Positions 1 through 10,400 of a stretch of 64,000 nt of DNA are shown here, piece after piece. This stretch comes from an uncultured Planctomycetota bacterium. GTDB taxonomy: Bacteria > Planctomycetota > Planctomycetia > Pirellulales > Thermoguttaceae. The notes beneath the pieces were generated by a model that saw only the letters and a program-made list of their open reading frames with translations, searched no databases and was not told the DNA's origin. Numbering within the stretch: the stretch's first letter is position 1; the number at the start of each line of letters is the position of its first letter. The stretch lies in contig ONGM01000248.1 in the NCBI GenBank assembly GCA_900317365.1, positions 43,340 to 107,339 of the forward strand. The letters run 5' to 3'. The position numbers and the translations under genes were made by a program.

Positions 1-189
1 AAATTGCGCGAGATCGTTGGGGACAAAGCGCTCTTCGTCGCGGAAAGCGGGATCTCTTGTCCGGAGGACGTCGAGCGTTTGCGCAAGATTGGGGTCGACG
101 CGGTTTTGGTCGGCGAGACGCTTATGCGGGCGGTTGATAAACGCGCCGCGCTTAACGAGTTACGAGGCTTGCCGAATGGTCAAGATTAA
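1..189 (+). CDS. trpC: Indole-3-glycerol phosphate synthase, C-terminal fragment
   Basis: Only the last 62 residues are in the window; the gene starts upstream. The enzyme closes the indole ring in tryptophan synthesis (CdRP to indole-3-glycerol phosphate). What is visible is the C-terminal part of the TIM barrel, with the phosphate-binding strands ESGI and VLVGETLMRA that are typical of TrpC. Its stop codon lies inside the start of trpF, a 14-base overlap that suggests translational coupling. The order trpC-trpF-trpB-trpA that follows supports the call. Confidence 0.9.
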   Translation, partial: KLREIVGDKALFVAESGISCPEDVERLRKIGVDAVLVGETLMRAVDKRAALNELRGLPNGQD

Positions 190-778
190 GCTGTGCGGAC
201 TGTCGCGCGACGTTGACGTCGAATACGCGAACGCAGTTCAACCTGATTACGTTGGGTTCGTTTTTTCGCAACGGAGTCGACGTTATGTGAACTACGAGCG
301 CGCCGCCGAACTCAAGAGATCGCTAGCCGGAACGATTAAAGCGGTCGGCGTTTTTGTCGACGCGCCGCTTGAAGACGTCGTTCGTCTCGTCGAAACCGGA
401 ACGATCGACGTTCTACAGTTGCACGGTCGAGAAGGCGAGGATTACGTCGTTGAGTTACGCCGCCGGATTGGCGCGCCGATAATTCAGGCGTATCGGATCG
501 ACTCCGAATTGGACGTCGCGCGCGCGTTTCAGACGAGGGCGGATTTTCCCTTGCTCGACTCCGGCGCCGGAGGAACGGGCCGCGCCTTCGATTGGAGCAA
601 GGTCGCAGATTCGCCGCGCCCGTTTTTCCTTGCAGGCGGACTCGGACCGGAAAACGTCGTGGAGGCGATCCAACTTTTGCGTCCCTTTGCGGTCGATATG
701 AGTAGCGGCGTCGAAACGTCAGGGGTCAAAGATATTCACAAAATGAAGAAGGCGGTCGAGCTTGTTCGCTCAATTTAG
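176..778 (+). CDS. trpF: Phosphoribosylanthranilate isomerase
   Basis: A 200-residue (beta/alpha)8-barrel protein that performs the Amadori rearrangement of PRA to CdRP, the step before TrpC. It opens with MVKIKLCGL, which contains the catalytic cysteine of TrpF (C7), and ends with a phosphate-binding region [12 protein letters not shown] followed by DMSSGVE, the usual TrpF signature. The reading frame is open further upstream, but ATG at 176 is chosen because the family motif starts there and it overlaps trpC by only 14 bases. The length is normal for the family. Confidence 0.95.
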   Translation: MVKIKLCGLSRDVDVEYANAVQPDYVGFVFSQRSRRYVNYERAAELKRSLAGTIKAVGVFVDAPLEDVVRLVETGTIDVLQLHGREGEDYVVELRRRIGAPIIQAYRIDSELDVARAFQTRADFPLLDSGAGGTGRAFDWSKVADSPRPFFLAGGLGPENVVEAIQLLRPFAVDMSSGVETSGVKDIHKMKKAVELVRSI

Positions 779-833
779 CCGACGAACGTCGTTTTTCGAT
801 GTTCGGTGTAGATATAGAAAGAAAAGGCTCCTT

Positions 834-2018
834 ATGAAAGCGGGACGATTTGGCGTTCACGGCGGGCAATACATTCCCGAAACGCTTATGAACGCGGTGA
901 TCGAGCTTGAGAAAGCTTACAATCATTTTAAAGAAGACGAAGCTTTTAATCGCGAATTGACGTCGCTCTTTAACGATTACGCAGGGCGACCGTCGCTTTT
1001 GTATTTTGCGAAGGCGACGACGGAAAAGCTAGGCGGCGCAAAGATTTATTTAAAGCGCGAAGACCTGAATCACACAGGCGCGCATAAGATCAATAATGTT
1101 CTTGGTCAGGCGCTCCTTGCGCAGAAGATGGGCAAGACGCGTCTTATTGCGGAGACAGGCGCTGGGCAGCACGGAGTCGCGACGGCGACGGCGGCGGCTC
1201 TCATGGGTATGGAATGCGTTGTCTTTATGGGCGAAGAAGACACGAAACGTCAGGCGTTGAACGTCTATCGAATGCGTCTTCTCGGCGCCGAGGTTGTGCC
1301 GGTGAAGACCGGCACGGCGACGCTCAAGGACGCCGTTTCCGAGGCGATGCGCGAATGGACGAATCGTATTGTCGACACCCATTATTGCCTCGGTTCCGTT
1401 ATGGGACCGCATCCTTTTCCGACGATTGTCCGCGACTTCCAAGCGGTGATTTCGAAAGAACTTCGCGCGCAAATGCTCGAGAAAGAAGGACGCCTTCCCG
1501 ACGCCGTTATCGCATGCGTTGGCGGCGGTTCGAACGCGATCGGATCCTTTTATCATTTCATTAACGACGAATCTGTTGCGCTGATAGGTTGCGAAGCAGG
1601 CGGTCGAGACGTGAACTCTTTCGAGACGGCGGCGACGATCAATACGGGACGGCTTGGGATTTTTCACGGCATGAAGTCGTATTTTTGCCAAGACGAGTTT
1701 GGTCAAATCGCGCCGGTGTATTCGATATCCGCCGGATTGGACTATCCGGGAATCGGTCCGGAGCACGCGTATTTGCACGACATTGGTCGCGCGAAGTACG
1801 TTCCGATAACGGACGACGAGGCGGTCGACGCGTTTGAGTTTCTCTCGCGCACAGAAGGAATTATTCCGGCGATCGAATCGGCGCACGCCGTAGCGTACGC
1901 AATGAAGATCGCGCCGAAGATGGGGCGCGATCAGATCGTTGCGATTACGATTTCTGGTCGAGGCGACAAGGACTGCGCGGCGATCGCGCGATATCGAGGA
2001 GAGCATATCGATGAGTAG
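834..2018 (+). CDS. trpB: Tryptophan synthase beta chain
   Basis: A 394-residue PLP enzyme that condenses indole with serine. The PLP lysine lies in HTGAHKINN (K85), and the PLP phosphate loop GGGSNAIG is present. The start is ATG at 834, preceded by a purine-rich aagaaaagg; the frame is open to 762, but those residues are not TrpB-like. The last 8 bases overlap trpA. It should form the alpha2-beta2 complex with the product of the next gene, with indole channelled between them. Confidence 0.96.
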   Translation: MKAGRFGVHGGQYIPETLMNAVIELEKAYNHFKEDEAFNRELTSLFNDYAGRPSLLYFAKATTEKLGGAKIYLKREDLNHTGAHKINNVLGQALLAQKMGKTRLIAETGAGQHGVATATAAALMGMECVVFMGEEDTKRQALNVYRMRLLGAEVVPVKTGTATLKDAVSEAMREWTNRIVDTHYCLGSVMGPHPFPTIVRDFQAVISKELRAQMLEKEGRLPDAVIACVGGGSNAIGSFYHFINDESVALIGCEAGGRDVNSFETAATINTGRLGIFHGMKSYFCQDEFGQIAPVYSISAGLDYPGIGPEHAYLHDIGRAKYVPITDDEAVDAFEFLSRTEGIIPAIESAHAVAYAMKIAPKMGRDQIVAITISGRGDKDCAAIARYRGEHIDE

Positions 2019-2790
2019 AATTCACACGGCTTTTGAAAAAGGCAAGGCGTTCATTCCGTTCATAACGTGCGGCGATCCCGATCTAGCGACGACGGCGGCG
2101 ATTGTGCGCGCCGCTGTTGCGAACGGCGCCGACTTGGTTGAGTTGGGAATTCCGTTTTCCGATCCTACGGCGGAAGGTCCGGTAATTCAAGAGGCGAATA
2201 TGCGCGCGCTCGCCGGCGGAACGACGACCGATAAAATCTTTGAGCTCGTTAAGGATTTGCGTCGCGACGTTACTGTTCCGCTCGTCTTTATGACCTACGC
2301 GAACGTTGTCTTTTCCTATGGCGCGGAGCGATTTCTTGGAAAATGCGAAGAGGTCGGAATCGACGGAATTATTTTGCCCGACGTTCCATATGAAGAAAAA
2401 GATGAATTTGGACCTACGTGCGAAGCGCACGGTATCGATTTTATTTCCCTTGTCGCGCCGACCTCGGAAGATCGCATTTCGATGATCGCCAAGGACGCCA
2501 AAGGGTTTCTTTATATTGTATCCAGCTTAGGCGTAACGGGCGTTCGCCGTGAAATCACAACCGATTTAGGCGCGATCGCGTCGATTGTGCGCGCAAACAC
2601 GGATATTCCTTACGCGATCGGATTTGGCGTTTCGACTCCGGAACAAGCGAGAAGAATCGCGCGCGACGCTTGCGGCGTTATCGTTGGTTCCGCGATTATG
2701 AAGATTGTGGCGAAACATGGAGCGGAGAGCGCGCCTTTCGTTGGTCAGTACGTTCGCGAAATGAAAGACGCCGTTCTCGCCGCGCGGTAG
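2011..2790 (+). CDS. trpA: Tryptophan synthase alpha chain
   Basis: A 259-residue TIM barrel that cleaves indole-3-glycerol phosphate to indole. The start ATG at 2011 lies inside the end of trpB, with gagga 9 bases upstream. The catalytic Glu is E44 in ELGIPFSDP. The position equal to Salmonella D60 is Glu (E55, in PTAEGPVIQ); this variant is familiar from anaerobe TrpA sequences. It is the last gene of the trp unit, followed by a strong hairpin terminator. Confidence 0.96.
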   Translation: MSRIHTAFEKGKAFIPFITCGDPDLATTAAIVRAAVANGADLVELGIPFSDPTAEGPVIQEANMRALAGGTTTDKIFELVKDLRRDVTVPLVFMTYANVVFSYGAERFLGKCEEVGIDGIILPDVPYEEKDEFGPTCEAHGIDFISLVAPTSEDRISMIAKDAKGFLYIVSSLGVTGVRREITTDLGAIASIVRANTDIPYAIGFGVSTPEQARRIARDACGVIVGSAIMKIVAKHGAESAPFVGQYVREMKDAVLAAR

Positions 2791-2815
2791 TCAAGACGCG
2801 ACGGCTTCCGAAGCA

Positions 2816-2860
2816 AGAAAGGTCGCATTGGCTTTTCCTTGCCAATGCGACCTTTCTCTT
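2816..2860. terminator. Bidirectional intrinsic terminator after trpA
   Basis: A 17-bp perfect stem (2816-2832 with 2841-2857) and an 8-base loop, with a T-rich tail on both strands. It ends the trp operon on the plus strand and the LRR gene on the minus strand. Confidence 0.9.
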
Positions 2861-2876
2861 TATGTGGACGACTCAC

Positions 2877-3698
2877 TTAATTTATTCTTTGGAAAGAATA
2901 GCGGTTTTTTATTGCCCACGCTTCCGCGTAGCTGTTTGGATGGACGAGAAGCGTTGTGCTTTTGTCAAAAGCGACGCGTCCAATATGACACACGGAACGC
3001 GGAATCATGACGCTCCTAAGCGACGGACACTTGAAAAAGGCGCAGTCGTCGATTTTGATTAGACCTTCTGAAAGGAAAAGGGTTCGTAGCTTTGGGTTCT
3101 CTGAGAACGCCCTGGAATCGATTTGACAAAGGGAACTTGGCAGACTCGCGCTTTGGAGTTCGACGCAACGTTGGAACGCGCCGAGACCGACGACTTCGAT
3201 CCCGTCCTCAATTTCGACGGACGTCAGAAGCGGTGATTCGGAGAACGCGTTCGAGGCGATTTCTCGAACGGTTTTATTGTCTAACGTCGATGGAATGAAT
3301 AGGCGACGAATGGTTTTCCTATTATTGAAATCGATTATTTTCACGGACGAATTAACAAAAGACGGCATGACCACAAAACCGGTCGCGGAAACCGTCTTGA
3401 TCTTCTTCTTGACGAATTTTGAGCGCCATAGACAAATCCCTTTGGCGATAAAGTAAAAAAGCGAACTCATTAGCAAGATCGCAACGGCTATCCCCAAATT
3501 GATAATAACGCCCAGTGTAAAACCATACTCGATGAAAATATAAACGAAATCGGCTAGCGTTAGATAAAGCGTTCCGAAAAGCAAGGCGAATCCGACGGTC
3601 AGTATGAGTAGAACAAACGCAGGATTGTCGTCGAGAATCGAAGCGATCGTCGAATCCTCTGCGGAATCGTCTTTGTCAAAGGAAGAATCTGCCGACAT
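2877..3698 (-). CDS. Membrane-anchored BspA-type leucine-rich-repeat protein (copy 1)
   Basis: 273 residues of unknown function. An acidic N-terminus is followed by hydrophobic membrane segments (about residues 28-100), then a basic stretch and a C-terminal half made of LRR_5 (BspA/TpLRR) repeats with the pattern xxAFxxCxxLxxVxIPxSVxxIG. Such repeats often mediate protein contacts, and in gut and oral bacteria they are commonly surface exposed. The adjacent gene is a paralogue of the same architecture. The final repeat ends in a short conserved tail (W..NRYSFQRIN). No enzyme motif is seen. Confidence 0.75.
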   Translation of the reverse strand: MSADSSFDKDDSAEDSTIASILDDNPAFVLLILTVGFALLFGTLYLTLADFVYIFIEYGFTLGVIINLGIAVAILLMSSLFYFIAKGICLWRSKFVKKKIKTVSATGFVVMPSFVNSSVKIIDFNNRKTIRRLFIPSTLDNKTVREIASNAFSESPLLTSVEIEDGIEVVGLGAFQRCVELQSASLPSSLCQIDSRAFSENPKLRTLFLSEGLIKIDDCAFFKCPSLRSVMIPRSVCHIGRVAFDKSTTLLVHPNSYAEAWAIKNRYSFQRIN

Positions 3699-3750
3699 AG
3701 TTCGTATTCCTCATTTTTCGACGTATATTCAAGTGACGAAAAAGGCAGCG

Positions 3751-4515
3751 CTAAATAATTCTCTGGTAATTGTACTTATTGCTTCGCGCCCATATTTCGC
3801 CGTCGCTGTTAGGAAAGACGAGAAGTCGCGTGGTCTTGGGAAACGCGTTTGTTCCTAGAAAACTAACGCTTCTCGGAATGACTACGCATCTCAGATTGAA
3901 GCAGTTGTAGAACGCGTACTCGTCAATTTTAATAAGACCTTCAGAAAGCCTGATTTCATGGAGTTTTTCGCATCCGTTAAAAGCGTCGGAGCCGATTTGT
4001 GTAATAGATCCTGGAACTAGAACCTGAGACAGTTCCTTGCATCCGTTGAACGCGCCGGCGCCGATGATCTGAACGCCGTCGTCAATTTCCAGACTCATGA
4101 GCGTTGGAGAATGCGAACAGAGGTCCGCGCCAATTTCCCAAACATTTTTACCGTCTAGCATTGACGGCACGCGTAATCGTCGGGTCGTGTTTTTGAACTT
4201 AAAATCGATGATTTTTACATAGGAACTTAGAATTGCTGGAACAACGACGAATCCAAGGGAAGAGGATTCGTCACGTTTCTTTTTAGCTTTTCCCTTTCCG
4301 TTACGACGCCTTTCAATTAACGAGCAAAGGATCGCCAGCAAAACAAAGAACAATAGAAAAAAAACAAGGGAAAGCCAAAAGCCATACTTATTAAAAGCAA
4401 GTATGAGGACTGCCATTGACAAAGAGATTATGCGGCTCCAAAAGCTAAGACGAAAATAGGGTCCAATAATGCTCCCGCCTGGAAAAAATTCTTCAAGTGA
4501 AAATCTTGTAAACAT
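3751..4515 (-). CDS. Membrane-anchored BspA-type leucine-rich-repeat protein (copy 2)
   Basis: A 254-residue paralogue of the downstream gene, 52 bases away and on the same strand. It has N-terminal transmembrane segments (about residues 20-65), a short basic linker rich in K/R, a conserved strand block (GFVVVPA..SSYVKIIDF) and C-terminal LRR_5 repeats ending in W..NKYNYQRII. The two proteins match best in the LRR half and in the pre-LRR block and least in the membrane part, which points to a local duplication with divergence. Function is unknown. Confidence 0.75.
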   Translation of the reverse strand: MFTRFSLEEFFPGGSIIGPYFRLSFWSRIISLSMAVLILAFNKYGFWLSLVFFLLFFVLLAILCSLIERRRNGKGKAKKKRDESSSLGFVVVPAILSSYVKIIDFKFKNTTRRLRVPSMLDGKNVWEIGADLCSHSPTLMSLEIDDGVQIIGAGAFNGCKELSQVLVPGSITQIGSDAFNGCEKLHEIRLSEGLIKIDEYAFYNCFNLRCVVIPRSVSFLGTNAFPKTTRLLVFPNSDGEIWARSNKYNYQRII

Positions 4516-4559
4516 AATTCTGCTTCTCGCAACTGAATATGGCTTTTACCCTCTTAAGT

Positions 4560-4597
4560 AACAAAAATGCGTCGAATGAAAATCAAACGACGCATTT
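4560..4597 (-). terminator. Intrinsic terminator after acetolactate synthase
   Basis: A 10-bp stem (4565-4574 with 4588-4597) reading on the minus strand into TTTTTGTT, just beyond the stop of the acetolactate synthase gene. Confidence 0.8.
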
Positions 4598-4609
4598 GGG
4601 TTTGCGGAC

Positions 4610-6427
4610 TTACTCAAAACGAATATCGTCGACGGTAGCTCCCGGTGGGATCATCGGCAATACGTACTGACTGTACGGAATTCGAAGATCGATCATAAAG
4701 GGTTTCGGACTATCGAGCATTTGTTGAAGCGCTTGCGGATAATCGGAAGCCTTTTCAACGGAGACTGCGTCCCAGCCGTAGGCTTTGGCGATCGCGACGT
4801 AATCGGGATAACGCTTGACGTGAAAGCCGTCGCCCTTGCCGAAGTTTTCGGGGTCGTCTATATCGCCGAGGTAGGTGTTCGCACGATTGTGATGGAAGAA
4901 CATATCCTCCCACTGCGCGACGTTGCCGAGAAGTTGGTTATTCACGAGGAGAAGCTTGACCGGAATGTGCTCCGTAACGCACGTTGCAAGCTCTTGAATA
5001 TTCATCTGCAGACTACCGTCGCCTTCGATCGCGATCACGGTTGCTTCGGGTCGCGCGATCTTGGCGCCCATTGCTGAAGGTAGTCCAAACCCCATCGTAC
5101 CGAGCCCGCAGCTAGAGAGCCATGTACGGGGCGCGTTGAAATGGTAAAAGAGAGTCGTCCAAAGCTGGTGTTGACCAACTCCAGTGGTAATAATGACGTC
5201 TTTTCCTTGTGTAACTTTGGAAAGTTCGGCGATCGCGGCTTGCGCGATGATCATGTCTTCTTTGACTTCTACATCGCGAAGTTTGTAAAAGACCGGGTGT
5301 TCCTTTGCAAAGTTTTCAACCGTAGCGCGCCAGTTGGAATAGTCTTTAAGTTTGCCGTCTTTTTGAACGCGATCGACGAAGGCGCCAATAGTGTCCTTAA
5401 GGTCGCCGCGCACGGTCGCTCCAACGCGCTTCACCTTGTTAAATTCCGATGGATCGACGTCAAAATGAGCGACGAACGCGCCGCGAGCAAAGGCTTTCGG
5501 AATAGCTGCGACACGATCGCTGAATCTCGCGCCGAAGACGAGCAACAAGTCGCAGTCCCGAATCGCGCAGTTCGCGGCGTATGTTCCGTGCATACCGGCC
5601 ATACCGGCGCACAGCTTATGATCGCGCGGGAAACTGGCGAGACCGGGCATCGTCGTCGCAACGGGACACTGAATCGTTTCCGCAAGCTTGAGAATTTGCT
5701 CGTTGGCGTCTGCTAGTGAGACGCCGCCGCCGGAGAGTATCATTGGGCGCTGGGCATTATTTAAACGCTTAATAATCTCGTCGAACGCCGAAAGATCGGT
5801 TGGTTCGTCTTGCTCGTAACCGGGAAGATTGAAAGGTTGCTCGTAGTCGGGAACGCATTGTCCAACGAGCGCGTCTTTCGGAATGTCGATGAGAACGGGG
5901 CCGGGTCGACCGGACTTTGCAACGTAGACGGCTTCGCGGACGACGCGCGCCAAATCGCTCGTGCGCTCCACAAGGTAGTGGTGTTTCGTAATGCAACGAC
6001 AGACTTCGGTAATCGGGGTCTCTTGAAAGGAGTCTTCTCCGATCGAATTGAGATTGACCTGACCGGTGATAATAACGATTGGAATACTGTCGAGCTTAGC
6101 GTCTGCGATCGCGGTGATAATATTAGTGGCGCCGGGTCCGCTTGTTGTCATGCAGACGCCGACTTCTCCGGTCGCTCGCGCATATCCTTGCGCGGCGAAT
6201 CCGCACGCTTGCTCATGTCGGGGTAAAATCACGCGAATTTGATCGCGAAAATGAGAAAAAGCCTGGTGCAAAGGAATCGTAGCCCCGCCAGGATAACCGA
6301 AGACATATTTAACGCCGCATTTGATGAGCGTTTTAACGACGATGTTGGCGCCGTTCGTCATACGTTTCGATTCGTCTTGTTCGATTTCTTCCGGCTTATC
6401 GTTAAATTGGGACACGACGTTCTCCAT
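4610..6427 (-). CDS. ilvB: Acetolactate synthase, catalytic (large) subunit
   Basis: A 605-residue ThDP-dependent enzyme that condenses two pyruvates, or pyruvate with 2-ketobutyrate, at the first common step of branched-chain amino acid synthesis. The three family domains are present in order: an N-terminal PYR domain with the catalytic Glu in RHEQACGFAAQGYARATG (E72), a central FAD/nucleotide domain, and a C-terminal PP domain with the ThDP motif GDGSLQMN followed by NNQLLG. The first ~22 residues are extra; an internal Met at 23 is an alternative start. No small regulatory subunit gene (ilvN/ilvH) is adjacent, so that partner would have to be encoded elsewhere. Confidence 0.93.
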   Translation of the reverse strand: MENVVSQFNDKPEEIEQDESKRMTNGANIVVKTLIKCGVKYVFGYPGGATIPLHQAFSHFRDQIRVILPRHEQACGFAAQGYARATGEVGVCMTTSGPGATNIITAIADAKLDSIPIVIITGQVNLNSIGEDSFQETPITEVCRCITKHHYLVERTSDLARVVREAVYVAKSGRPGPVLIDIPKDALVGQCVPDYEQPFNLPGYEQDEPTDLSAFDEIIKRLNNAQRPMILSGGGVSLADANEQILKLAETIQCPVATTMPGLASFPRDHKLCAGMAGMHGTYAANCAIRDCDLLLVFGARFSDRVAAIPKAFARGAFVAHFDVDPSEFNKVKRVGATVRGDLKDTIGAFVDRVQKDGKLKDYSNWRATVENFAKEHPVFYKLRDVEVKEDMIIAQAAIAELSKVTQGKDVIITTGVGQHQLWTTLFYHFNAPRTWLSSCGLGTMGFGLPSAMGAKIARPEATVIAIEGDGSLQMNIQELATCVTEHIPVKLLLVNNQLLGNVAQWEDMFFHHNRANTYLGDIDDPENFGKGDGFHVKRYPDYVAIAKAYGWDAVSVEKASDYPQALQQMLDSPKPFMIDLRIPYSQYVLPMIPPGATVDDIRFE

Positions 6428-6587
6428 CGAATGAAAGTTGAATGGGACTCATTTCCGCAAAGAAGCGCTCGAGACATGGGAACTGTTTCGAGCGTAAATC
6501 GTCTTATAAGGATACTCTCTTTTCCGATTTTAGCAAGGGCGGAGAACGCTTGGTTGGCTTTTTAGAACGACGAGGCGCTTCTTTTTC

Positions 6588-6615
6588 TTGTTAATATCGA
6601 AAAGTGAGATATAAT
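6588..6615 (+). promoter_or_regulatory. Sigma70-type promoter for the FHA gene
   Basis: TTGTTA (6588-6593), 16-base spacer, TATAAT (6610-6615). It would give a leader of about 90 nt. Confidence 0.65.
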
Positions 6616-6712
6616 TGCAAAGCGACGCTGTCGTGTCGATACTCGACGCGCTTGTGATCGTCGAAAGCAAAGCGCATAGGCGCGTCCTTATATATAAGGG
6701 GATTTTGATAGA

Positions 6713-7213
6713 ATGTATGGCGTTTTAGAGCCGTATCGCGGCGGAGACGATATTCCGCTTCTTAAAGACGAACTTATCGTTGGGCGGAATGAGTCTTGCG
6801 ATATTGTTTTGCGTTTTTCCAATGTTTCGAGCAAGCACTGCAAGCTTGTTCTTTCGCGCGGATATTGGTACGTAGTTGACTTAGGAAGTACGAACGGAAC
6901 GACCGTCAACGGATTCAGAACTCAAGATCAACGCATCGACCCGAACGGCAAGGTCGCATTTGCTCGACACGAGTATATTCTTCGTTACGATCCTGTTAAA
7001 AACGGCGCTCAAGGCGAAGTACCGCCGGATTCGCTCGACACGGATATTTTCGGAAAGTCGCTTCTCGAGCGCGCCGGCGTCGCCAAGCACGTTCAATCCG
7101 CACCGAAAACTTGGGAAGTCAAACGTCAAGAAGGCGCTACGCTCGAAGAACTCGAGCTTGGTCAAGGCGCCGATTATTCCAATTTGACTTTGGACGATTT
7201 GGAATTTGAATGA
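6713..7213 (+). CDS. FHA-domain protein
   Basis: 166 residues. The N-terminal ~95 residues form a forkhead-associated domain with the hallmark motifs GR (in IVGRNESCD), S..H (SSKHCKL) and N (GSTNGTTVNG). These form a phosphothreonine-peptide binding site, so the protein probably binds a target of a Ser/Thr kinase. The remaining ~70 residues are acidic and look unstructured. No kinase gene is adjacent. The start ATG at 6713 has a good ribosome site (aagggga). The gene stands alone between a promoter and a terminator. Confidence 0.85.
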   Translation: MYGVLEPYRGGDDIPLLKDELIVGRNESCDIVLRFSNVSSKHCKLVLSRGYWYVVDLGSTNGTTVNGFRTQDQRIDPNGKVAFARHEYILRYDPVKNGAQGEVPPDSLDTDIFGKSLLERAGVAKHVQSAPKTWEVKRQEGATLEELELGQGADYSNLTLDDLEFE

Positions 7214-7234
7214 TTTGACGTTCATTGAGTCGAT

Positions 7235-7275
7235 AAAAAACGCGCGTTGCCTTTCTCGGTAACGCGCGTTTTTCA
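7235..7275 (+). terminator. Intrinsic terminator after the FHA gene
   Basis: A 16-bp stem with one G-T pair (7236-7251 with 7258-7273), a 6-base loop and a terminal TTTTT. Confidence 0.9.
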
Positions 7276-7357
7276 TTGTTATCGTCCGTCAATGCGCTTA
7301 GCGTTTGGGAACGTCGCGTTGGATCCGAGCAATTTTTCCGGTTCGTTGGCTCGTTGC

Positions 7358-7386
7358 TTGACTTTAACGATGCGAGCTGGTAATAT
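7358..7386 (+). promoter_or_regulatory. Sigma70-type promoter
   Basis: TTGACT (7358-7363), a 17-base spacer and TAATAT (7381-7386). The predicted start of transcription is near 7393, about 60-75 nt before the large haem/FGE gene. The same two hexamers and spacer recur at 11506-11534. Confidence 0.8.
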
Positions 7387-7466
7387 AGCGCGTAGAATTG
7401 CGTTGTGGCGCGTTATGGTCGAACGCGCTTTTTCCGCCTTTATTCCCGAAGATGTCGAGACCAACT

Positions 7467-10400
7467 ATGAAAACAGCGATCCACGTAGCGGCGCTCTTCT
7501 TGGCGACTTTATGCGTCTTTTATCTTTCAACCGAGGCGACCGCGTCCGAGCGCATAGGCGTTCTCTTGGACGAAAAGCCTCAGAGTCCGTTGCGCGTAGA
7601 GAGCGACGAGATTGTTGAAATCATTCAGAACGTCGTCGGTAAGAATTCCGTCGACGTTCTGGTGGCGACCGCAAACGGAATCGTTCGATATCGCGATACC
7701 GACGGACGTCGTGTCGATCTGGACGGATACGACGCGGTATGCGTTTATCAAGGGGATGAAATCGCCCAAACGACGCCGCTCTTCGACGACGCGGTCGTCG
7801 CGCAACTGCGAGCCTACGAGGAGAGCGGTCAAGGCCGCGGTCTCCTTCTGTTAGGCGGCGCCGTCGCGTTGCTCAAGCCGCTCGGGTTGGCGTCTGAACT
7901 TTCGACGACGCCTTTGACGTTTGGGGAAGATCGCGCGCAACTCGGACTTGCGCCGGTTAATCCTGGAACGCGGCTTTTTGAGACGCCAAAACGAGGCGTT
8001 TTGTGGCTGACGAACGCCGCGTTTCCCGCATTTGCTCGAGTTGAATTAAACGCATCAGACGCTTTGACGGCGGCGACGTCGTTGAGTCCGGACGTTCCGA
8101 ATCCACTCGTTGTTTTTACCTGTGGAGCCGACTCTGAAACGACGGCGGGCTTGGCGCGCGTTTTGGCGTACGGCGTTCGCGTTTCGCCTCTCTTTGATTC
8201 GGCTGCGGACGAATATCAAGAGAATTTTCGTTGTCTGATCGGCAGTCTGATCGACGATCTCGGCAAGCCGATTTTCGTCGCCGACCTTACCCCGCCTCAA
8301 TACGTGGCGCCTGATTTTGACGCTCTCGAACGAGCGCTTGCCTGGTTCGATGAAAATTTCGACGAAGACGAGTATCCTCGATTGGAGGTTTATACTAAAC
8401 GCCTCGCCGAACTTCGCGAGGCGTCGGACGCTCTCCACGACGAGCAAGGCTCATCCGCGCCGTCTGACGTAGCGACGCGCGGACAAAAAATCCGCGACGA
8501 ATTCTCCAAACTTCAAAAGGAAGCGCTGCTCGATAATCCCGATATTGATTTTGACGAGTTCCTTTATATTAGTCGCAACCCGAAAAATCTCGGTTTGCCT
8601 GAGAACTACAATAGCAATTCGGTAATCGCGCCGACCGGGTATCAGAATGTGATTCGCCGTTTCAATTTTCGCACAGACGTCTCGACGCTCGTTTACCAAC
8701 CTTTGCACGACGAATTCGTCGGCGATATAGAACTCTACTACGACGCGTCGAAAATCATGTTTTCCGAGCCTGACGTCAACGCGGGTAATCGATGGCGCGT
8801 TTGGGAACTCGAACTTGATAAAGGCGCCGATCCCCGTCTCATGCCACTTATCAATGAGGACGACGTCGACAATTACGACGCTTGTTATTTGCCTGACGAT
8901 CGCGTAATCTTTTGTTCGACGGCATGCATGTCCGGCGTGCCTTGTATCAATGGGTCGGGACACGTTTGCAACCTGTATTTGAAGAATAACGACGGAACAA
9001 TTCGCCAACTTACTCTCGAGCAAGATCACGATTGGAATCCCGTCGTAATGAACAATGGTCGCGTTATGTATTTGCGTTGGGAGTACGTTGACCTTCCTCA
9101 CGCTTTTTCTCGCATTATGTTCCATATGAATCCCGACGGGACGAATCAAACGGAACTCTACGGAAGCGGTTCTTATTGGCCAAACGCGATTTTTTACGCG
9201 CGTCCGTTGCCTGGTGATTCGGGGAAATTCGCCGGGATCGTTACAGGACATCACGAGCTTAATCGTCAAGGCGAACTTGTGATATTCGATCCGAACAAAG
9301 GACGCAAGGAAGCTAGCGGGGTAGAGCGCCGGATCCCAGGTTGGGGCGAGACGGTCTCTCCAATTGCGTGCGATTTGCCAATCGCCCAGAGTTGGCCAAA
9401 GTTTCTGCACCCATACCCGATTTCAGAGAACGCTTTTCTCGTCGCGGCGCGTCAATCTTCCGACTCCGATTGGGAGATTTGCCTTGTCGACGTTTTTGAT
9501 AATATTGTTCCGCTTCTTTCTTTGCCGGGGGAAGCGCTTTTGGAACCGATCCCGATTCGAGAAACGGAACGGCAACCTATCCTGTCGGATCGCACGAACT
9601 ATGATCAGGGCACGGCCGACGTTTTTATTTCCGACGTATACGAAGGCGAAGGGCTTCGAAACGTTCCGCGCGGCGAAGTCGCCGCTTTGCGTATCTTTAG
9701 TTATGAGTTCGCATATCAGGGAATGGGCGCCGAGCCGTATAGCGTAGGACTCGACGGTCCCTGGGATCCTCGACGTATCATTGGGACAACGCCTGTCCAT
9801 GAAGACGGATCCGCATCGTTTAAAATTCCGGCGCTGACTCCGATTTCAATACAGCCTCTTGATAAGAATGGGAACGCGCTCCAAATTATGCGCAGTTGGA
9901 TTACCGCGCTCCCGGGCGAAAGCGTTTCCTGCATCGGTTGTCATGAGACGCAGAACTCGACAAACCCGACAAATCCTCGTCCGGCCGCCGCGCTCGAAAA
10001 GCCGCTGGAATTGACTCCGTTCTACGGCGAGCCGCGCGGTTTCTCTTTCGAACGAGAAATTCAGCCTATTTTGAATCGTTATTGCGTCGAGTGTCATTCT
10101 CCTGAAAGCGCCACGATCTCGCGTCTTATCGAATCCGGCGTTCTTCCGAACGACGTTCTAACAAAAATCAAGCGACCAGGCGAAACGTTTGAGCTAGGAG
10201 CCCTCCCTGATTTCACACCAAGCGCGCCTGCGTCTTCCTTAGAGAAAGGAAACTATATTGCGAATAAATCGCCTATTTCCAACGCATATTATCAGCTGAG
10301 ACGCTTCGTAACGACGCCGACTAAAGAAAGCGAAATGCCGACGCATGTTCCTTGTGAATTTCATGCGGACTCTCAGCCGCTCGCTATACTGTTGAAGCGA

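Noticed and set aside
1050..2006. 318-residue minus-strand ORF antisense to trpB
   Set aside because: Arg-rich shadow of a certain gene; no family pattern.
8451..9410. 319-residue minus-strand ORF within the haem/FGE gene
   Set aside because: Shadow; no coding pattern of its own.
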